Assembly: GCF_047126315.1 (NCBI RefSeq)
Contig: NZ_CP138953.1
Location: 620,001-684,000 of the forward strand
Source of the DNA: Shimia sp022448905
GTDB taxonomy: Bacteria > Pseudomonadota > Alphaproteobacteria > Rhodobacterales > Rhodobacteraceae
DNA length: 64,000 bases
Reading direction: 5' to 3'
The notes below the pieces were generated by a model, which ran no database searches, was not told where the DNA came from, and worked only from the letters and a program-made list of their open reading frames with translations. Positions within the stretch are counted from its first letter, which is position 1, and each line of letters starts with the position of its first letter. Shown here piece by piece: positions 33,343-42,367 of the stretch. The translations under genes were made by a program, and so were the position numbers.

Positions 33343-33464
33343 ATCGTTTGACTCAAGCAAAGAAAGTGGCTTAGAAAAGCCGCCAACTGGCCCGTCCGGG
33401 CTAAGTGTCTTCCAAATACAGAGTACATGAACTGCCCTTCTCTCAGGCAGCATAGGATATTTTC

Positions 33465-34736
33465 ATGACACAAGAAAAGCTTGCTCTTGGCACGTTGAAA
33501 GCCAAAAGCCCGAAAGATCTCTTGGCGATGGCCGAAGAGCTGGAGATCGAAAACGCTTCCACCATGCGCAAAGGCGAGATGATGTTCCAAATTCTGCGGG
33601 AACGCGCAGATGATGGATGGGAAATCTCCGGCGACGGTGTGCTTGAGGTGCTTCAGGATGGCTTCGGCTTCCTGCGCTCGCCAGAGGCAAACTATCTGCC
33701 AGGTCCCGATGACATCTACGTCTCCCCGGAGATGATCCGCAAGTACTCCCTGCGCACTGGCGACACTGTGAACGGCGTCATGACGGCCCCAGGAGACAAC
33801 GAGCGCTACTTTGCCCTCACAGGCGTGTCTCAGATCAACTTTGAGGCGCCAGAGAAGGCCAAGCACAAGATTGCCTTCGACAACCTCACGCCGCTTTACC
33901 CGGATGAGCGTCTGAAGATGGAAATCGAAGATCCCACCATCAAAGATCGTTCCGCCCGTGTGATCGACCTAGTTGCGCCAATTGGTAAGGGGCAGCGTTC
34001 CCTTATTGTTGCGCCGCCTCGCACCGGTAAAACCGTGCTTCTGCAAAACATCGCGCATAGCATCGAGGCAAACCATCCGGAGTGTTACCTGATCGTTTTG
34101 CTGATCGACGAACGCCCGGAAGAGGTGACCGACATGCAGCGGTCCGTGAAAGGTGAGGTGATCTCCTCCACCTTTGACGAACCGGCCACACGTCACGTTG
34201 CAGTCTCTGAAATGGTGATTGAAAAGGCGAAGCGCCTTGTCGAACATAAACGAGATGTTGTGATCCTTCTTGATTCGATCACAAGACTTGGCCGTGCCTT
34301 CAACACGGTGGTGCCGTCTTCCGGTAAAGTTTTGACCGGTGGTGTGGACGCCAACGCACTGCAACGCCCCAAGCGATTCTTTGGCGCGGCGCGTAACATC
34401 GAAGAAGGCGGCTCGCTCACCATCATTTCCACCGCGCTGATCGACACCGGCTCGCGCATGGATGAGGTGATCTTCGAAGAATTCAAAGGCACCGGTAACT
34501 CTGAGATCGTGCTGGATCGCAAAGTGGCAGACAAACGTGTCTTCCCGGCGATCGACATTCTCAAATCCGGCACCCGGAAAGAGGACCTCTTGGTCGACAA
34601 AGGCGATCTTGCAAAAACCTTTGTGCTGCGCCGTATCCTCAACCCGATGGGCACCACCGATGCGGTCGAGTTCCTGCTTGGCAAACTCAAGCAAACCAAA
34701 ACCAATGGCGAGTTCTTTGACTCGATGAACACCTAA
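33465..34736 (+). CDS. rho: Transcription termination factor Rho (423 aa)
   Basis: Hexameric RNA-dependent ATPase. N-terminal helical domain, cold-shock-type RNA-binding site (GFGFLRSPEANYLPGPDDIYVS), Walker A VAPPRTGKTVLLQNIAHSI, Walker B DVVILLDSITRLGRAFN, and the Q/R loops PKRFFGAARNIEEGGSLTII. The ATG at 33465 follows a 122-base leader containing a small GCCCG/CGGGC hairpin (33388-33399), possibly part of Rho autoregulation. The mnmE gene follows after ten bases. Confidence 0.98.
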   Translation: MTQEKLALGTLKAKSPKDLLAMAEELEIENASTMRKGEMMFQILRERADDGWEISGDGVLEVLQDGFGFLRSPEANYLPGPDDIYVSPEMIRKYSLRTGDTVNGVMTAPGDNERYFALTGVSQINFEAPEKAKHKIAFDNLTPLYPDERLKMEIEDPTIKDRSARVIDLVAPIGKGQRSLIVAPPRTGKTVLLQNIAHSIEANHPECYLIVLLIDERPEEVTDMQRSVKGEVISSTFDEPATRHVAVSEMVIEKAKRLVEHKRDVVILLDSITRLGRAFNTVVPSSGKVLTGGVDANALQRPKRFFGAARNIEEGGSLTIISTALIDTGSRMDEVIFEEFKGTGNSEIVLDRKVADKRVFPAIDILKSGTRKEDLLVDKGDLAKTFVLRRILNPMGTTDAVEFLLGKLKQTKTNGEFFDSMNT

Positions 34737-34746
34737 GGATGCTGTG

Positions 34747-36045
34747 ATGGCCTATGTGGCTGACACAATTTTCGCTCTTGCAACGGCCCCCGGTAAAGCG
34801 GGGGTCGCTGTCGTTCGTGTGTCCGGTACGCGCGTGTCTGAGGCGGGCAGGGCGCTTTTTGGAGCGTTGCCAAAACCGCGTTTTGCGGCGCTGAAATTGC
34901 TGAAAGATCGCGAAGGCCGCCGATTGGATAAGGCCTTGGTGCTCTACTTTGAGAAAGGCAGCAGCTTCACTGGCGAAGAAGTTCTGGAGCTGCATTTGCA
35001 TGGTTCCACTGCTGTTGTGAACGCCGTACTCCGCGAGCTCACCGAAATTGAAGGCCTGCGTTTGGCCGAAGCGGGCGAATTCACCCGCCGCGCATTGGAA
35101 AATGGATGTCTCGATCTGGCGCAAGTTGAAGGTCTTGCTGATCTGATCGATGCGGAAACCGAAGCGCAACGACGCCAAGCGTTGCGCGTTCTGTCTGGAG
35201 ACCTGGGCAACCTGGCCGGTAAATGGCGCACGGATCTGATACGCGCCGCAGCTTTGATCGAAGCCACCATAGATTTTGCAGACGAAGACGTTCCGGTAGA
35301 TGTGACGCCCGAAGTTACTGAACTTCTGACAGGCGTTCGCACCGAACTCGACAAAGAAATTGCTGGTGTCGAAACCGCCGAACGCATCCGCACGGGCTTT
35401 GAGGTCGCCATACTCGGCGCACCAAATGTTGGCAAATCCACTTTGCTCAACGCGTTGGCCGGTCGTGAGGCTGCGATCACTTCGGAATATGCTGGCACCA
35501 CCCGCGACGTGATTGAGGTGCGCATGGAGCTGAACGGATTGCCCGTCACGCTTTTGGATACAGCAGGCCTGCGCGAAACAGACGATCATGTCGAAGGGAT
35601 CGGCATCCAACGCGCCCGCGAACGGGCCGAGGCGGCTGATCTTCGGGTCTTCCTTAAGTCGGAAGGCGAAGAACCAGACTTCGCACCACTTCCAAACGAT
35701 ATAATCCGCTCTGCCAAAGCAGATACACTTTCTGATCCGCAGAATGCGATTTCTGGCAAAACCGGGTTTGGTGTGTCGGAACTTGTGGCGGAGATAACTG
35801 ACAAGTTGTCTGAGCAGGCGGGGCGGTCAGGCGTCGCGACGCGCGAACGTCATCGCATCGCGATGAAGCGGGCTTCGGTATCCTTGGATGCGGCCCGCGC
35901 CGTTCTCGCTTTGGGGCCGGATCACTATGATATCGGCGCAGAAGAGCTGCGAACCGCGATTCGTGCTCTTGATTCCATTGTCGGCCATGTCGATGTAGAG
36001 AACCTGCTGGATGAGATCTTTTCGAGCTTTTGCATCGGAAAATGA
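34747..36045 (+). CDS. mnmE: tRNA modification GTPase MnmE (432 aa)
   Basis: Acts with MnmG to install the (carboxymethyl)aminomethyl group on U34 of tRNAs. N-terminal THF-binding domain (MAYVADTIFALATAPGKAGV), helical domain, G domain with GAPNVGKSTLLNALAG (G1) and LLDTAGLRETDDHVE (G3), and the C-terminal catalytic FCIGK. The G4 position reads IRSAKADTL instead of N-K-x-D. ATG 34747 is preferred to the GTG just before it because of TAAGGA spacing. It is between rho and mnmG, 14 bases before the latter. Confidence 0.96.
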   Translation: MAYVADTIFALATAPGKAGVAVVRVSGTRVSEAGRALFGALPKPRFAALKLLKDREGRRLDKALVLYFEKGSSFTGEEVLELHLHGSTAVVNAVLRELTEIEGLRLAEAGEFTRRALENGCLDLAQVEGLADLIDAETEAQRRQALRVLSGDLGNLAGKWRTDLIRAAALIEATIDFADEDVPVDVTPEVTELLTGVRTELDKEIAGVETAERIRTGFEVAILGAPNVGKSTLLNALAGREAAITSEYAGTTRDVIEVRMELNGLPVTLLDTAGLRETDDHVEGIGIQRARERAEAADLRVFLKSEGEEPDFAPLPNDIIRSAKADTLSDPQNAISGKTGFGVSELVAEITDKLSEQAGRSGVATRERHRIAMKRASVSLDAARAVLALGPDHYDIGAEELRTAIRALDSIVGHVDVENLLDEIFSSFCIGK

Positions 36046-36059
36046 TTCAAATTTGAGGA

Positions 36060-37931
36060 GTGTTTCACGTGAAACATTTTGACGTCATTGTTGTTGGAGG
36101 CGGCCACGCCGGAGCTGACGCCGCGGCGGCTTCAGCACGTATGGGCGCCTCGACTGCGCTTGTGACCCTGAAGAAGTCCGGCATTGGCGTTATGTCTTGC
36201 AATCCTGCGATTGGGGGCCTGGGAAAAGGCCACCTCGTGCGAGAGGTCGACGCGCTTGATGGCGTTATGGGGCGCATCGCTGACAAAGCAGGTATCCAAT
36301 TTCGTCTGCTCAACCGCCGCAAAGGCCCTGCAGTCCAAGGTCCCCGCGCGCAATCTGACCGGAAAATCTACCGGACAGAAATGTTGTCGGAGATTGAGGC
36401 AACGCCAAACCTGACCGTGATTGAAGGCGAAGCGATTGATTTCCGCATGGACGGCCGAGCGGTGCGGGGTGTTGTGCTTGCCGATGGATCAGAGATTTCG
36501 GCACATGCCGTCGTCCTGACCACCGGCACATTTCTGCGCGGTGTCATCCATATAGGCGATGTCTCTCACTCCGGCGGTCGTATGGGCGACAACGCCTCGG
36601 TCAAACTTGCCGAACGCATCGACAGTTTTGCGCTGCCTCTGGGGCGGCTGAAAACCGGTACACCGCCTCGGCTGAATGGCAAGACCATTAAGTGGGATCT
36701 GCTCGACAGCCAGCCTGGCGATGAAGAGCCGGTGATGTTCTCTTTCTTGAACAAAAAGCCCTCCGTCCGTCAGATCGCCTGCGGTATCACCCATACCAAC
36801 GCCAAGACACATGATATCATACGCGACAACTTGGATCGCTCCGCCATGTATGGCGGCCATATTGAGGGGGTAGGGCCACGCTATTGCCCCTCTATCGAAG
36901 ACAAGATTGTTCGCTTTGCGGATAAAGATTCCCATCAAGTCTTCTTGGAGCCAGAAGGATTGGACGACGACACCGTCTACCCCAACGGTATTTCCACCTC
37001 CCTGCCGGTGGATGTGCAAGAGGCCTATGTGCGCTCGATCTTTGGCCTTGAGAATGTGGAGATCCTGCAACCGGGCTATGCCATTGAGTATGACTATATC
37101 GATCCGCGTGCGCTGGATGCCGCACTTGCGGTGAAGGGCGTGCCTGGTCTCTACTTGGCGGGGCAGATCAATGGCACCACTGGCTACGAGGAAGCCGCCG
37201 CCCAAGGTCTTGTTGCCGGTCTCAACGCCGCTCTTTCCTCGCAAGGTAAAGAACCACATCACTTCAGCCGGTCGGATAGCTATATTGGCGTGATGGTTGA
37301 TGATCTCATCACTCGAGGTGTGACGGAACCGTATCGTATGTTCACCTCGCGCGCGGAGTTCCGTCTGTCTCTGCGGGCTGACAACGCGGATCAACGCCTT
37401 ACACCCATTGGCGAAAAATTGGGATTGATCGGTGAGGCACGTAAGATTGCTTTTGGCGTTAAGGCAGAGAAGCTTGCATCGGGGAAATCTCTTCTGGAAG
37501 AAAAAGGCTACACACCAAAAGAAATCAACGCAGCCGGGATTGCAGTGAACCAGGACGGAAATCGCCGGACCGCGTTTCAGGTTTTGGCCTTTCCGGAAGT
37601 CGGATTTTCTGAACTGACGGCCCTGGATGAACGCTTTGGAGAGATCGAGTCCGAGATCCAGGATCAGCTTGATCGGGATGCGCTTTATGCCAACTACATT
37701 GAGCGACAGAAACGGGATGTCGAAGCGATGCGCCGGGATGAAACGCAGATCATTCCGTCCGACTTTGATTTTGACGTGATTGAAGGTCTCAGCAACGAGT
37801 TGAAGGCGAAGTTAAACGCCGTACGACCCTCGAATTTGGGGCAGGCCGGTCGTATTGACGGCATGACTCCAGCCGCACTGACCTTGCTGCTCGCCAAACT
37901 GCGCCAAGCCAAGAAGGCAAAATCTGCGTAA
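36060..37931 (+). CDS. mnmG: tRNA uridine-5-carboxymethylaminomethyl modification enzyme MnmG (623 aa)
   Basis: FAD-dependent partner of MnmE. Dinucleotide loop VVGGGHAGADAAAASARMG, GIGVMSCNPAIGGLGKGHLV, GTFLRGVIHIG and RLKTGTPPRL are all diagnostic, with the C-terminal RNA-binding domain ending in the LLAKLRQAKKAK tail. The start is GTG 36060 (MFHVKHFDVIVVGGG) with TGAGGAG upstream. The first codons are themselves a perfect parS site, so the N-terminal sequence is dictated by the partition palindrome. Its stop overlaps the rsmG start (TAATG). Confidence 0.98.
   Translation: MFHVKHFDVIVVGGGHAGADAAAASARMGASTALVTLKKSGIGVMSCNPAIGGLGKGHLVREVDALDGVMGRIADKAGIQFRLLNRRKGPAVQGPRAQSDRKIYRTEMLSEIEATPNLTVIEGEAIDFRMDGRAVRGVVLADGSEISAHAVVLTTGTFLRGVIHIGDVSHSGGRMGDNASVKLAERIDSFALPLGRLKTGTPPRLNGKTIKWDLLDSQPGDEEPVMFSFLNKKPSVRQIACGITHTNAKTHDIIRDNLDRSAMYGGHIEGVGPRYCPSIEDKIVRFADKDSHQVFLEPEGLDDDTVYPNGISTSLPVDVQEAYVRSIFGLENVEILQPGYAIEYDYIDPRALDAALAVKGVPGLYLAGQINGTTGYEEAAAQGLVAGLNAALSSQGKEPHHFSRSDSYIGVMVDDLITRGVTEPYRMFTSRAEFRLSLRADNADQRLTPIGEKLGLIGEARKIAFGVKAEKLASGKSLLEEKGYTPKEINAAGIAVNQDGNRRTAFQVLAFPEVGFSELTALDERFGEIESEIQDQLDRDALYANYIERQKRDVEAMRRDETQIIPSDFDFDVIEGLSNELKAKLNAVRPSNLGQAGRIDGMTPAALTLLLAKLRQAKKAKSA
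36061..36076. promoter_or_regulatory. parS centromere site 1, inside the mnmG start
   Basis: Perfect 16-bp palindrome TGTTTCACGTGAAACA, identical to the universal chromosomal parS consensus bound by ParB. It begins at the second base of the mnmG GTG start codon. Confidence 0.97.
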
Positions 37932-38569
37932 TGTCCTGTCCAGATCACACCCAAACCAAACTGAATGTTTCACGTGAAACATTGACCCGACTTGAAACAC
38001 TCGCGGATCTTCTGGTGAAGTGGAATCCGCGCATAAACTTGGTTTCTAAGTCGACAATCGATGATCTTTGGACCCGCCACATTCTGGATTCCGTTCAAGT
38101 TCTACGCAGCGCGCCATCTAACGCCACCCATTGGGTGGATATTGGCAGTGGAGGCGGCTTTCCTGGTCTTGTCATTGCTTTGATGGCAGCGGAACCCGAA
38201 GCGCCACAAAAAATGACGCTGATTGAAAGTGACCAGCGCAAATGCACCTTTCTGCGCACGGTTTTGCGCGAAACTGGTGTTTCTGGAACTGTTATTACAG
38301 ACCGCATCGAGAAAGCTGCGCCTCAGAATGCGGATGTTTTGTCGGCCCGCGCCCTTGCGGACTTGTCGTTGCTGTGCGAATTCGCGGATCGTCATTTGAC
38401 GGCAACTGGAACCGCAGTGTTCCCAAAAGGCGCACGTTGGCAAAAAGAGCTCAATTCCGCGCAGGAATCGTGGTTATTTGATTGCGAAGTGGTAAAAAGT
38501 ATCACGGACCCAGAAGCGGTTATTTTGAAGATTGGAGAGCTCAAACGTGTCGGATCCCACACGCCCTAA
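37931..38569 (+). CDS. rsmG: 16S rRNA (guanine-527-N7) methyltransferase RsmG (212 aa)
   Basis: SAM-dependent methylation of G527 in 16S rRNA; loss gives low-level streptomycin resistance in other bacteria. WNPRINLVSKSTIDDLWTRHILDSVQ near residue 35 and the SAM loop WVDIGSGGGFPGLVIAL are diagnostic, with SARALADLSLLCEFA downstream. ATG 37931 overlaps the mnmG stop. Codons 12-17 (NVSRET) coincide with the second parS palindrome. The 3' end overlaps parA by 23 bases. Confidence 0.97.
   Translation: MSCPDHTQTKLNVSRETLTRLETLADLLVKWNPRINLVSKSTIDDLWTRHILDSVQVLRSAPSNATHWVDIGSGGGFPGLVIALMAAEPEAPQKMTLIESDQRKCTFLRTVLRETGVSGTVITDRIEKAAPQNADVLSARALADLSLLCEFADRHLTATGTAVFPKGARWQKELNSAQESWLFDCEVVKSITDPEAVILKIGELKRVGSHTP
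37966..37981. promoter_or_regulatory. parS centromere site 2, inside rsmG
   Basis: A second exact TGTTTCACGTGAAACA palindrome, 1.9 kb from the first and about 0.6 kb before parA. Confidence 0.97.
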
Positions 38570-39356
38570 AGGGCCTAAAATCATCGCAGTGGCCAACCAA
38601 AAAGGTGGTGTGGGCAAAACAACAACCGCTATTAACCTTGCCGCCGCTTTGGTTGAAGAGGGGTGTAAGGTTCTTCTTGTCGATTTGGACCCTCAGGGGA
38701 ACGCGTCTACCGGCTTGGGGGTTGAGGTCGAGGATCGCACACATACCACCTACGATCTTTTGACCGGAGATGTGGAACTGGACGAGGTAATCCAGACCAC
38801 AGAATCTGGCACTATGTCGATTGTACCAGCAACAGTGGACCTGAGTTCGGCGGATATTGAGTTGATGTCCAACGAAAAGCGCAGCTTTCTTTTGCACGAC
38901 GCACTGCGCCAGACCGCTATGGACAAATATGATCTGGACTACATCCTGATTGATTGTCCACCTTCTCTAAACCTTCTGACTGTCAACGCGATGATCGCGG
39001 CCAACTCCGTTTTGATCCCGCTGCAAAGCGAGTTTTTTGCGTTGGAAGGCCTGTCCCAGCTCATGTTGACTGTGCGCGAAGTCCGCCAAACTGCCAATGC
39101 AGGACTGCGGATCGAAGGCATTGTGTTAACCATGTTTGATGCGCGCAATAATCTGTCCCAACAGGTTGAGCAGGATGCGCGCGACAACCTGGGTGAGTTG
39201 GTGTTCGAAACCAAAATCCCGCGCAATGTGCGCGTGTCTGAGGCGCCATCGTTTGCGCAGCCGGTCCTGGATTACGATCCAACCTCCAAGGGGGCCGAGG
39301 CTTATCGCGCGTTGGCCAAAGAACTGCTCGCCAAGAACTTCCAAGTCGCCGCGTAA
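38547..39356 (+). CDS. parA: Chromosome partitioning ATPase ParA (269 aa)
   Basis: Deviant-Walker ATPase that binds DNA non-specifically and draws ParB-parS complexes towards the cell poles. Deviant Walker A NQKGGVGKTTTAINLAAAL at residues 17-35 with both lysines (Lys19, Lys24); LLVDLDPQGNASTGLG and ILIDCPPSLNLLTVNAM follow. GTG 38547 has GGAGAG seven bases upstream, giving MSDPTRPKGPKIIAVANQKG; the frame is open a few codons further up but without a ribosome site. It is followed after 12 bases by parB. Confidence 0.97.
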   Translation: MSDPTRPKGPKIIAVANQKGGVGKTTTAINLAAALVEEGCKVLLVDLDPQGNASTGLGVEVEDRTHTTYDLLTGDVELDEVIQTTESGTMSIVPATVDLSSADIELMSNEKRSFLLHDALRQTAMDKYDLDYILIDCPPSLNLLTVNAMIAANSVLIPLQSEFFALEGLSQLMLTVREVRQTANAGLRIEGIVLTMFDARNNLSQQVEQDARDNLGELVFETKIPRNVRVSEAPSFAQPVLDYDPTSKGAEAYRALAKELLAKNFQVAA

Positions 39357-39368
39357 AGGAGAGCCAGC

Positions 39369-40262
39369 ATGGCCGATAAGAAAAAACAACGCGGTCTTGG
39401 CCGCGGTCTGAGCGCCTTGATGGCAGATGTGACCGAAGACACCTCACGTCAGGAAACCGGATCCGCGCCCCGTCGCGCGGATCTTGTGGTGCCAATCGAA
39501 CGCATTGAGCCCAACCCGGATCAGCCGCGCCGCGATTTTACGCCGGAACAACTTGAAGATCTGTCCAACTCCATCCGCGAGAAAGGTGTGATTCAACCCC
39601 TGATCGTGCGCAAGAAAGCGGGCGATCGGTATGAAATTGTCGCGGGCGAGCGTCGGTGGCGCGCCTCTCAAATGGCGCAGCTACATGAGCTGCCCATCAT
39701 CGTGCGTGACTACGACGACACCGAAGTGCTCGAAATCGCGATTATTGAAAACATCCAGCGCGCCGACCTAAACCCTGTGGAAGAGGCGATGGGCTATCGT
39801 CAACTGATGCAGAAGTTTGGCCATACGCAGGAAAAGGTCTCAGAGGCGCTTGGCAAAAGCCGGAGCCACATTGCCAACCTGATGCGCCTGCTCAACCTGC
39901 CGGATGAGGTGCAGGTCATGTTACGCGAAGGTCACCTGTCGGCCGGTCATGCCCGTGCTCTAGTCACCACCGACAACGCATCTGAGTTGGCCCGCAAAGT
40001 GGTGAAGGATGGTTTGTCGGTGCGTCAGACCGAAAAACTGGCGAAAAAAACAGGCTCTCTCGTCGAGCAAAATAAAAAATCTCGACCAAAGACCCATAAG
40101 GACGCCGACACAGTCGCGCTAGAAGGCGATCTTTCGGCCAATTTGGGCATGAAAGTTGCTGTGGATCACGTTTCCGGCGGAGAGAATGGGAAAATTACCA
40201 TTACTTATCAAACCCTTGATGAGTTGGATGAGTTGTGTCGGATTTTGACGGCTACGAATTAG
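39369..40262 (+). CDS. parB: Chromosome partitioning protein ParB (297 aa)
   Basis: CTP-dependent clamp that loads at parS and spreads. N-terminal ParA-stimulating segment (KKQRGLGRGLSALM), box I PNPDQPRRDF near residue 49, box II GERRWRA at 93-99 for CTP binding, IIENIQRADLNPVEEAMGY, helix-turn-helix EKVSEALGKSRSHIANLMRLLNL recognising parS, and a C-terminal dimerisation domain (KITITYQTLDELDELCRIL). AGGAGA precedes ATG 39369. The two parS sites upstream of parA are its expected targets. Confidence 0.98.
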   Translation: MADKKKQRGLGRGLSALMADVTEDTSRQETGSAPRRADLVVPIERIEPNPDQPRRDFTPEQLEDLSNSIREKGVIQPLIVRKKAGDRYEIVAGERRWRASQMAQLHELPIIVRDYDDTEVLEIAIIENIQRADLNPVEEAMGYRQLMQKFGHTQEKVSEALGKSRSHIANLMRLLNLPDEVQVMLREGHLSAGHARALVTTDNASELARKVVKDGLSVRQTEKLAKKTGSLVEQNKKSRPKTHKDADTVALEGDLSANLGMKVAVDHVSGGENGKITITYQTLDELDELCRILTATN

Positions 40263-40605
40263 GCCGAGTCCAGATGAAAAAAAGTACCGCGCTCAAAACC
40301 ACCATTTGAATGACCAAAACGGTGGTTTTGACGCCAACAACCAGAGAAATCCCAAAAACAAGCACAATGGACAGTGTTGCTGCCCTTTTTGCCGAAGGGC
40401 GGATCGCACCGTTGCTGTTCCAGTCTTCAATCATCGGACCAAAAGTCTTGTGCGCCAAAAGCCAATCGTGAAGCCGTTCTGAGGAACGTGCAAAGCAAAA
40501 GGCGGCCAGAAGCAGAAACGGCACTGTTGGCAGGAGCGGCAACACCACGCCAATCAAGGCCAATGCCACACAGCTCAATCCACAGATCAGCCAAATAATG
40601 CGCAT
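40252..40605 (-). CDS. YbaN/DUF454 family small membrane protein (117 aa)
   Basis: Small inner-membrane protein with hydrophobic segments MRIIWLICGLSCVALALIGV, LLPTVPFLLLAAFCFARSS (the PTVPF/LLLAAFCFARSSERLH motif is the DUF454 signature) and IVLVFGISLVVGVKTTVLV. A middle segment HDWLLAHKTFGPMIEDWNSNGAI is also typical. Function unknown. Its stop overlaps the 3' end of convergent parB by 11 bases; hemW ends directly upstream (at 40606), so the two are one unit. Confidence 0.9.
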   Translation of the reverse strand: MRIIWLICGLSCVALALIGVVLPLLPTVPFLLLAAFCFARSSERLHDWLLAHKTFGPMIEDWNSNGAIRPSAKRAATLSIVLVFGISLVVGVKTTVLVIQMVVLSAVLFFIWTRPNS

Positions 40606-41763
40606 TTAGTCCACCAGGAGTTCCGCCAAAACAGCGTTCAGGACCATACGTCCCTGTGGCAACACCTTAAGGTGATGATCGTTGAGTTCAATCATACCTA
40701 AAGCCTGCAACTCTGCGACACGTGGTCCCTCTAGAGGTTGACCCGCCAGAGCTTCGTATCTGCGTAAATCGACTCCATCTGAAAGGCGCAAACCCATCAT
40801 CAGAAACTCGGCGGCTTGATCCACCAGAGCGACCGTCTCTTTCAAGTTCTCGCCATTTCCGGCCTCGGCTTCTTCCAACCACTTGTTTGGATTACGCCAG
40901 GTTTCAATCGCGTGGCGTTGACCATTGAGCGTCAGCCTCGCATGGGCGCCGGGCCCAATTCCCGCATAGTCGCCATAGCGCCAATAAATCTGATTGTGTC
41001 GTGATTCAGAACCTATTGCAGCGTAATTTGACACTTCATAAGGCAACATGCCGGCGTCGGCACAGATGTCTTGTGTCGCTTCATACATATCTGCAGCCAG
41101 ATCGTCTTCGGGCAACCCACGCAGTTTCCCTCGATTGTACCGGTCGCCAAAGGCGGTGCCTTGTTCGACCGTCAGTTGATAGAGTGACAGGTGGTCAATT
41201 GCCATCGAGAGGGCTTCGCGCAACTCGGACGTCCAGTCTTCAAGTGTTTGATCTTGACGGGCATAGATCAGATCAAAGCTAACCCTATCAAAGGTTTTCC
41301 GCGCAATTTCAAATGCCTGTTTGGCTTCATCAACTGAATGAATACGGCCCAAACGTCTCAAATCATGATCGTTCAGCGCCTGAATACCCATAGAAATCCG
41401 GTTCACGCCGCCATCGCGATAGGCAGCAAAACGGCCGGCCTCAACCGATCCAGGGTTCGCTTCAAGGGTGATTTCCATGTCGTTTGATGTGGGCCACAGC
41501 TGGCGCACTCTTGCCAGAATGGCGGCAACCACGTCTGGGTCCATCAAACTGGGCGTACCACCGCCAAAAAAAACCGTGTTCAAAACCCGCCCGGAGGTCT
41601 GCTTTGCAACCCGATCCAACTCGCTCAAATAGGCTCTAAGCCAGCGGGATTGATCGATTTCGCGACTGACATGGCTGTTGAAATCGCAATAGGGGCATTT
41701 GGCCTGACAAAATGGCCAATGAATATACAGGCCGAAGCCCCCGTTTTGCCAATCCTCAGCCAA
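40606..41763 (-). CDS. hemW: HemW-type radical SAM protein (385 aa)
   Basis: Radical SAM haem chaperone related to coproporphyrinogen dehydrogenase HemN. The cluster motif C-x3-C-x2-C is at Cys19, 23 and 26 (WPFCQAKCPYCDF), lacking the further HemN residues, and FFGGGTPSLM follows. TTG 41763 gives MAEDWQNGGFGLYIHWPFCQ and lies inside the rdgB stop region with GGAAGG upstream; an open frame back to 41799 overlaps rdgB more. HemW binds haem and is thought to deliver it to respiratory enzymes, not to oxidise coproporphyrinogen. Confidence 0.94.
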   Translation of the reverse strand: MAEDWQNGGFGLYIHWPFCQAKCPYCDFNSHVSREIDQSRWLRAYLSELDRVAKQTSGRVLNTVFFGGGTPSLMDPDVVAAILARVRQLWPTSNDMEITLEANPGSVEAGRFAAYRDGGVNRISMGIQALNDHDLRRLGRIHSVDEAKQAFEIARKTFDRVSFDLIYARQDQTLEDWTSELREALSMAIDHLSLYQLTVEQGTAFGDRYNRGKLRGLPEDDLAADMYEATQDICADAGMLPYEVSNYAAIGSESRHNQIYWRYGDYAGIGPGAHARLTLNGQRHAIETWRNPNKWLEEAEAGNGENLKETVALVDQAAEFLMMGLRLSDGVDLRRYEALAGQPLEGPRVAELQALGMIELNDHHLKVLPQGRMVLNAVLAELLVD

Positions 41764-42367
41764 AACAGCCTTCCACAAAGGCTTTGAGCGCCCGTCCACG
41801 GTGGCTGATCTGATTCTTTTCCTCTTTGGGCATCTCGGCGCAGGTCACGTCGTAACCGTCTGGCATGAACATCGGATCATAGCCAAACCCGCCATCGCCG
41901 CGAATAGGCCAGACCAGATCGCCCGCCATCACGCCCTCAAACACCTCGTCATGTCCATCAGGCCAGGCCAAAACCAATGTGCATCGGAATTGCGCAGAAC
42001 GTGGCGCATCTGACCCCTTGGCAGTGATTTCGTCATTGGCGCGGGTCATGGCTTTCATGAAGTCGCGGCCATTGTCGGTTTCGGCCCAATCCGCGGTGTA
42101 AACCCCCGGCGCGCCGTCCAGCGCGTCGATGGTGATGCCGCTGTCATCGGACAGGGCAGGGAGGCCGGTTGCCTTGGCTGCCGCATGGGCCTTGATGCGG
42201 GCGTTGCCCACAAAACTGTCTTCGGTTTCTTCGGGCTCCGGCAAATCCATGTCACCCGCGCCAACAACCGACACGCCATGTGGCGCGAGGATCTCTGTGA
42301 TCTCAGCCAGCTTGCCGGCGTTGTGGGTGGCGACCAAAAGCTGGTCGCCCTCAAATTTGCGCGTCAT
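41756..42367 (-). CDS. rdgB: RdgB/HAM1 non-canonical purine NTP pyrophosphatase (203 aa)
   Basis: Removes dITP, XTP and related deaminated nucleotides. Signature LLVATHNAGKLAEITEIL near residue 10, SFVGNARIKAHAAAKATGLPALSDDSG with the catalytic Asp, PRSAQFRCTLVLAWPDG and C-terminal KNQISHRGRALKAFVE. It overlaps rph by four bases upstream (ATGA) and hemW by eight downstream. Confidence 0.97.
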   Translation of the reverse strand: MTRKFEGDQLLVATHNAGKLAEITEILAPHGVSVVGAGDMDLPEPEETEDSFVGNARIKAHAAAKATGLPALSDDSGITIDALDGAPGVYTADWAETDNGRDFMKAMTRANDEITAKGSDAPRSAQFRCTLVLAWPDGHDEVFEGVMAGDLVWPIRGDGGFGYDPMFMPDGYDVTCAEMPKEEKNQISHRGRALKAFVEGCFG

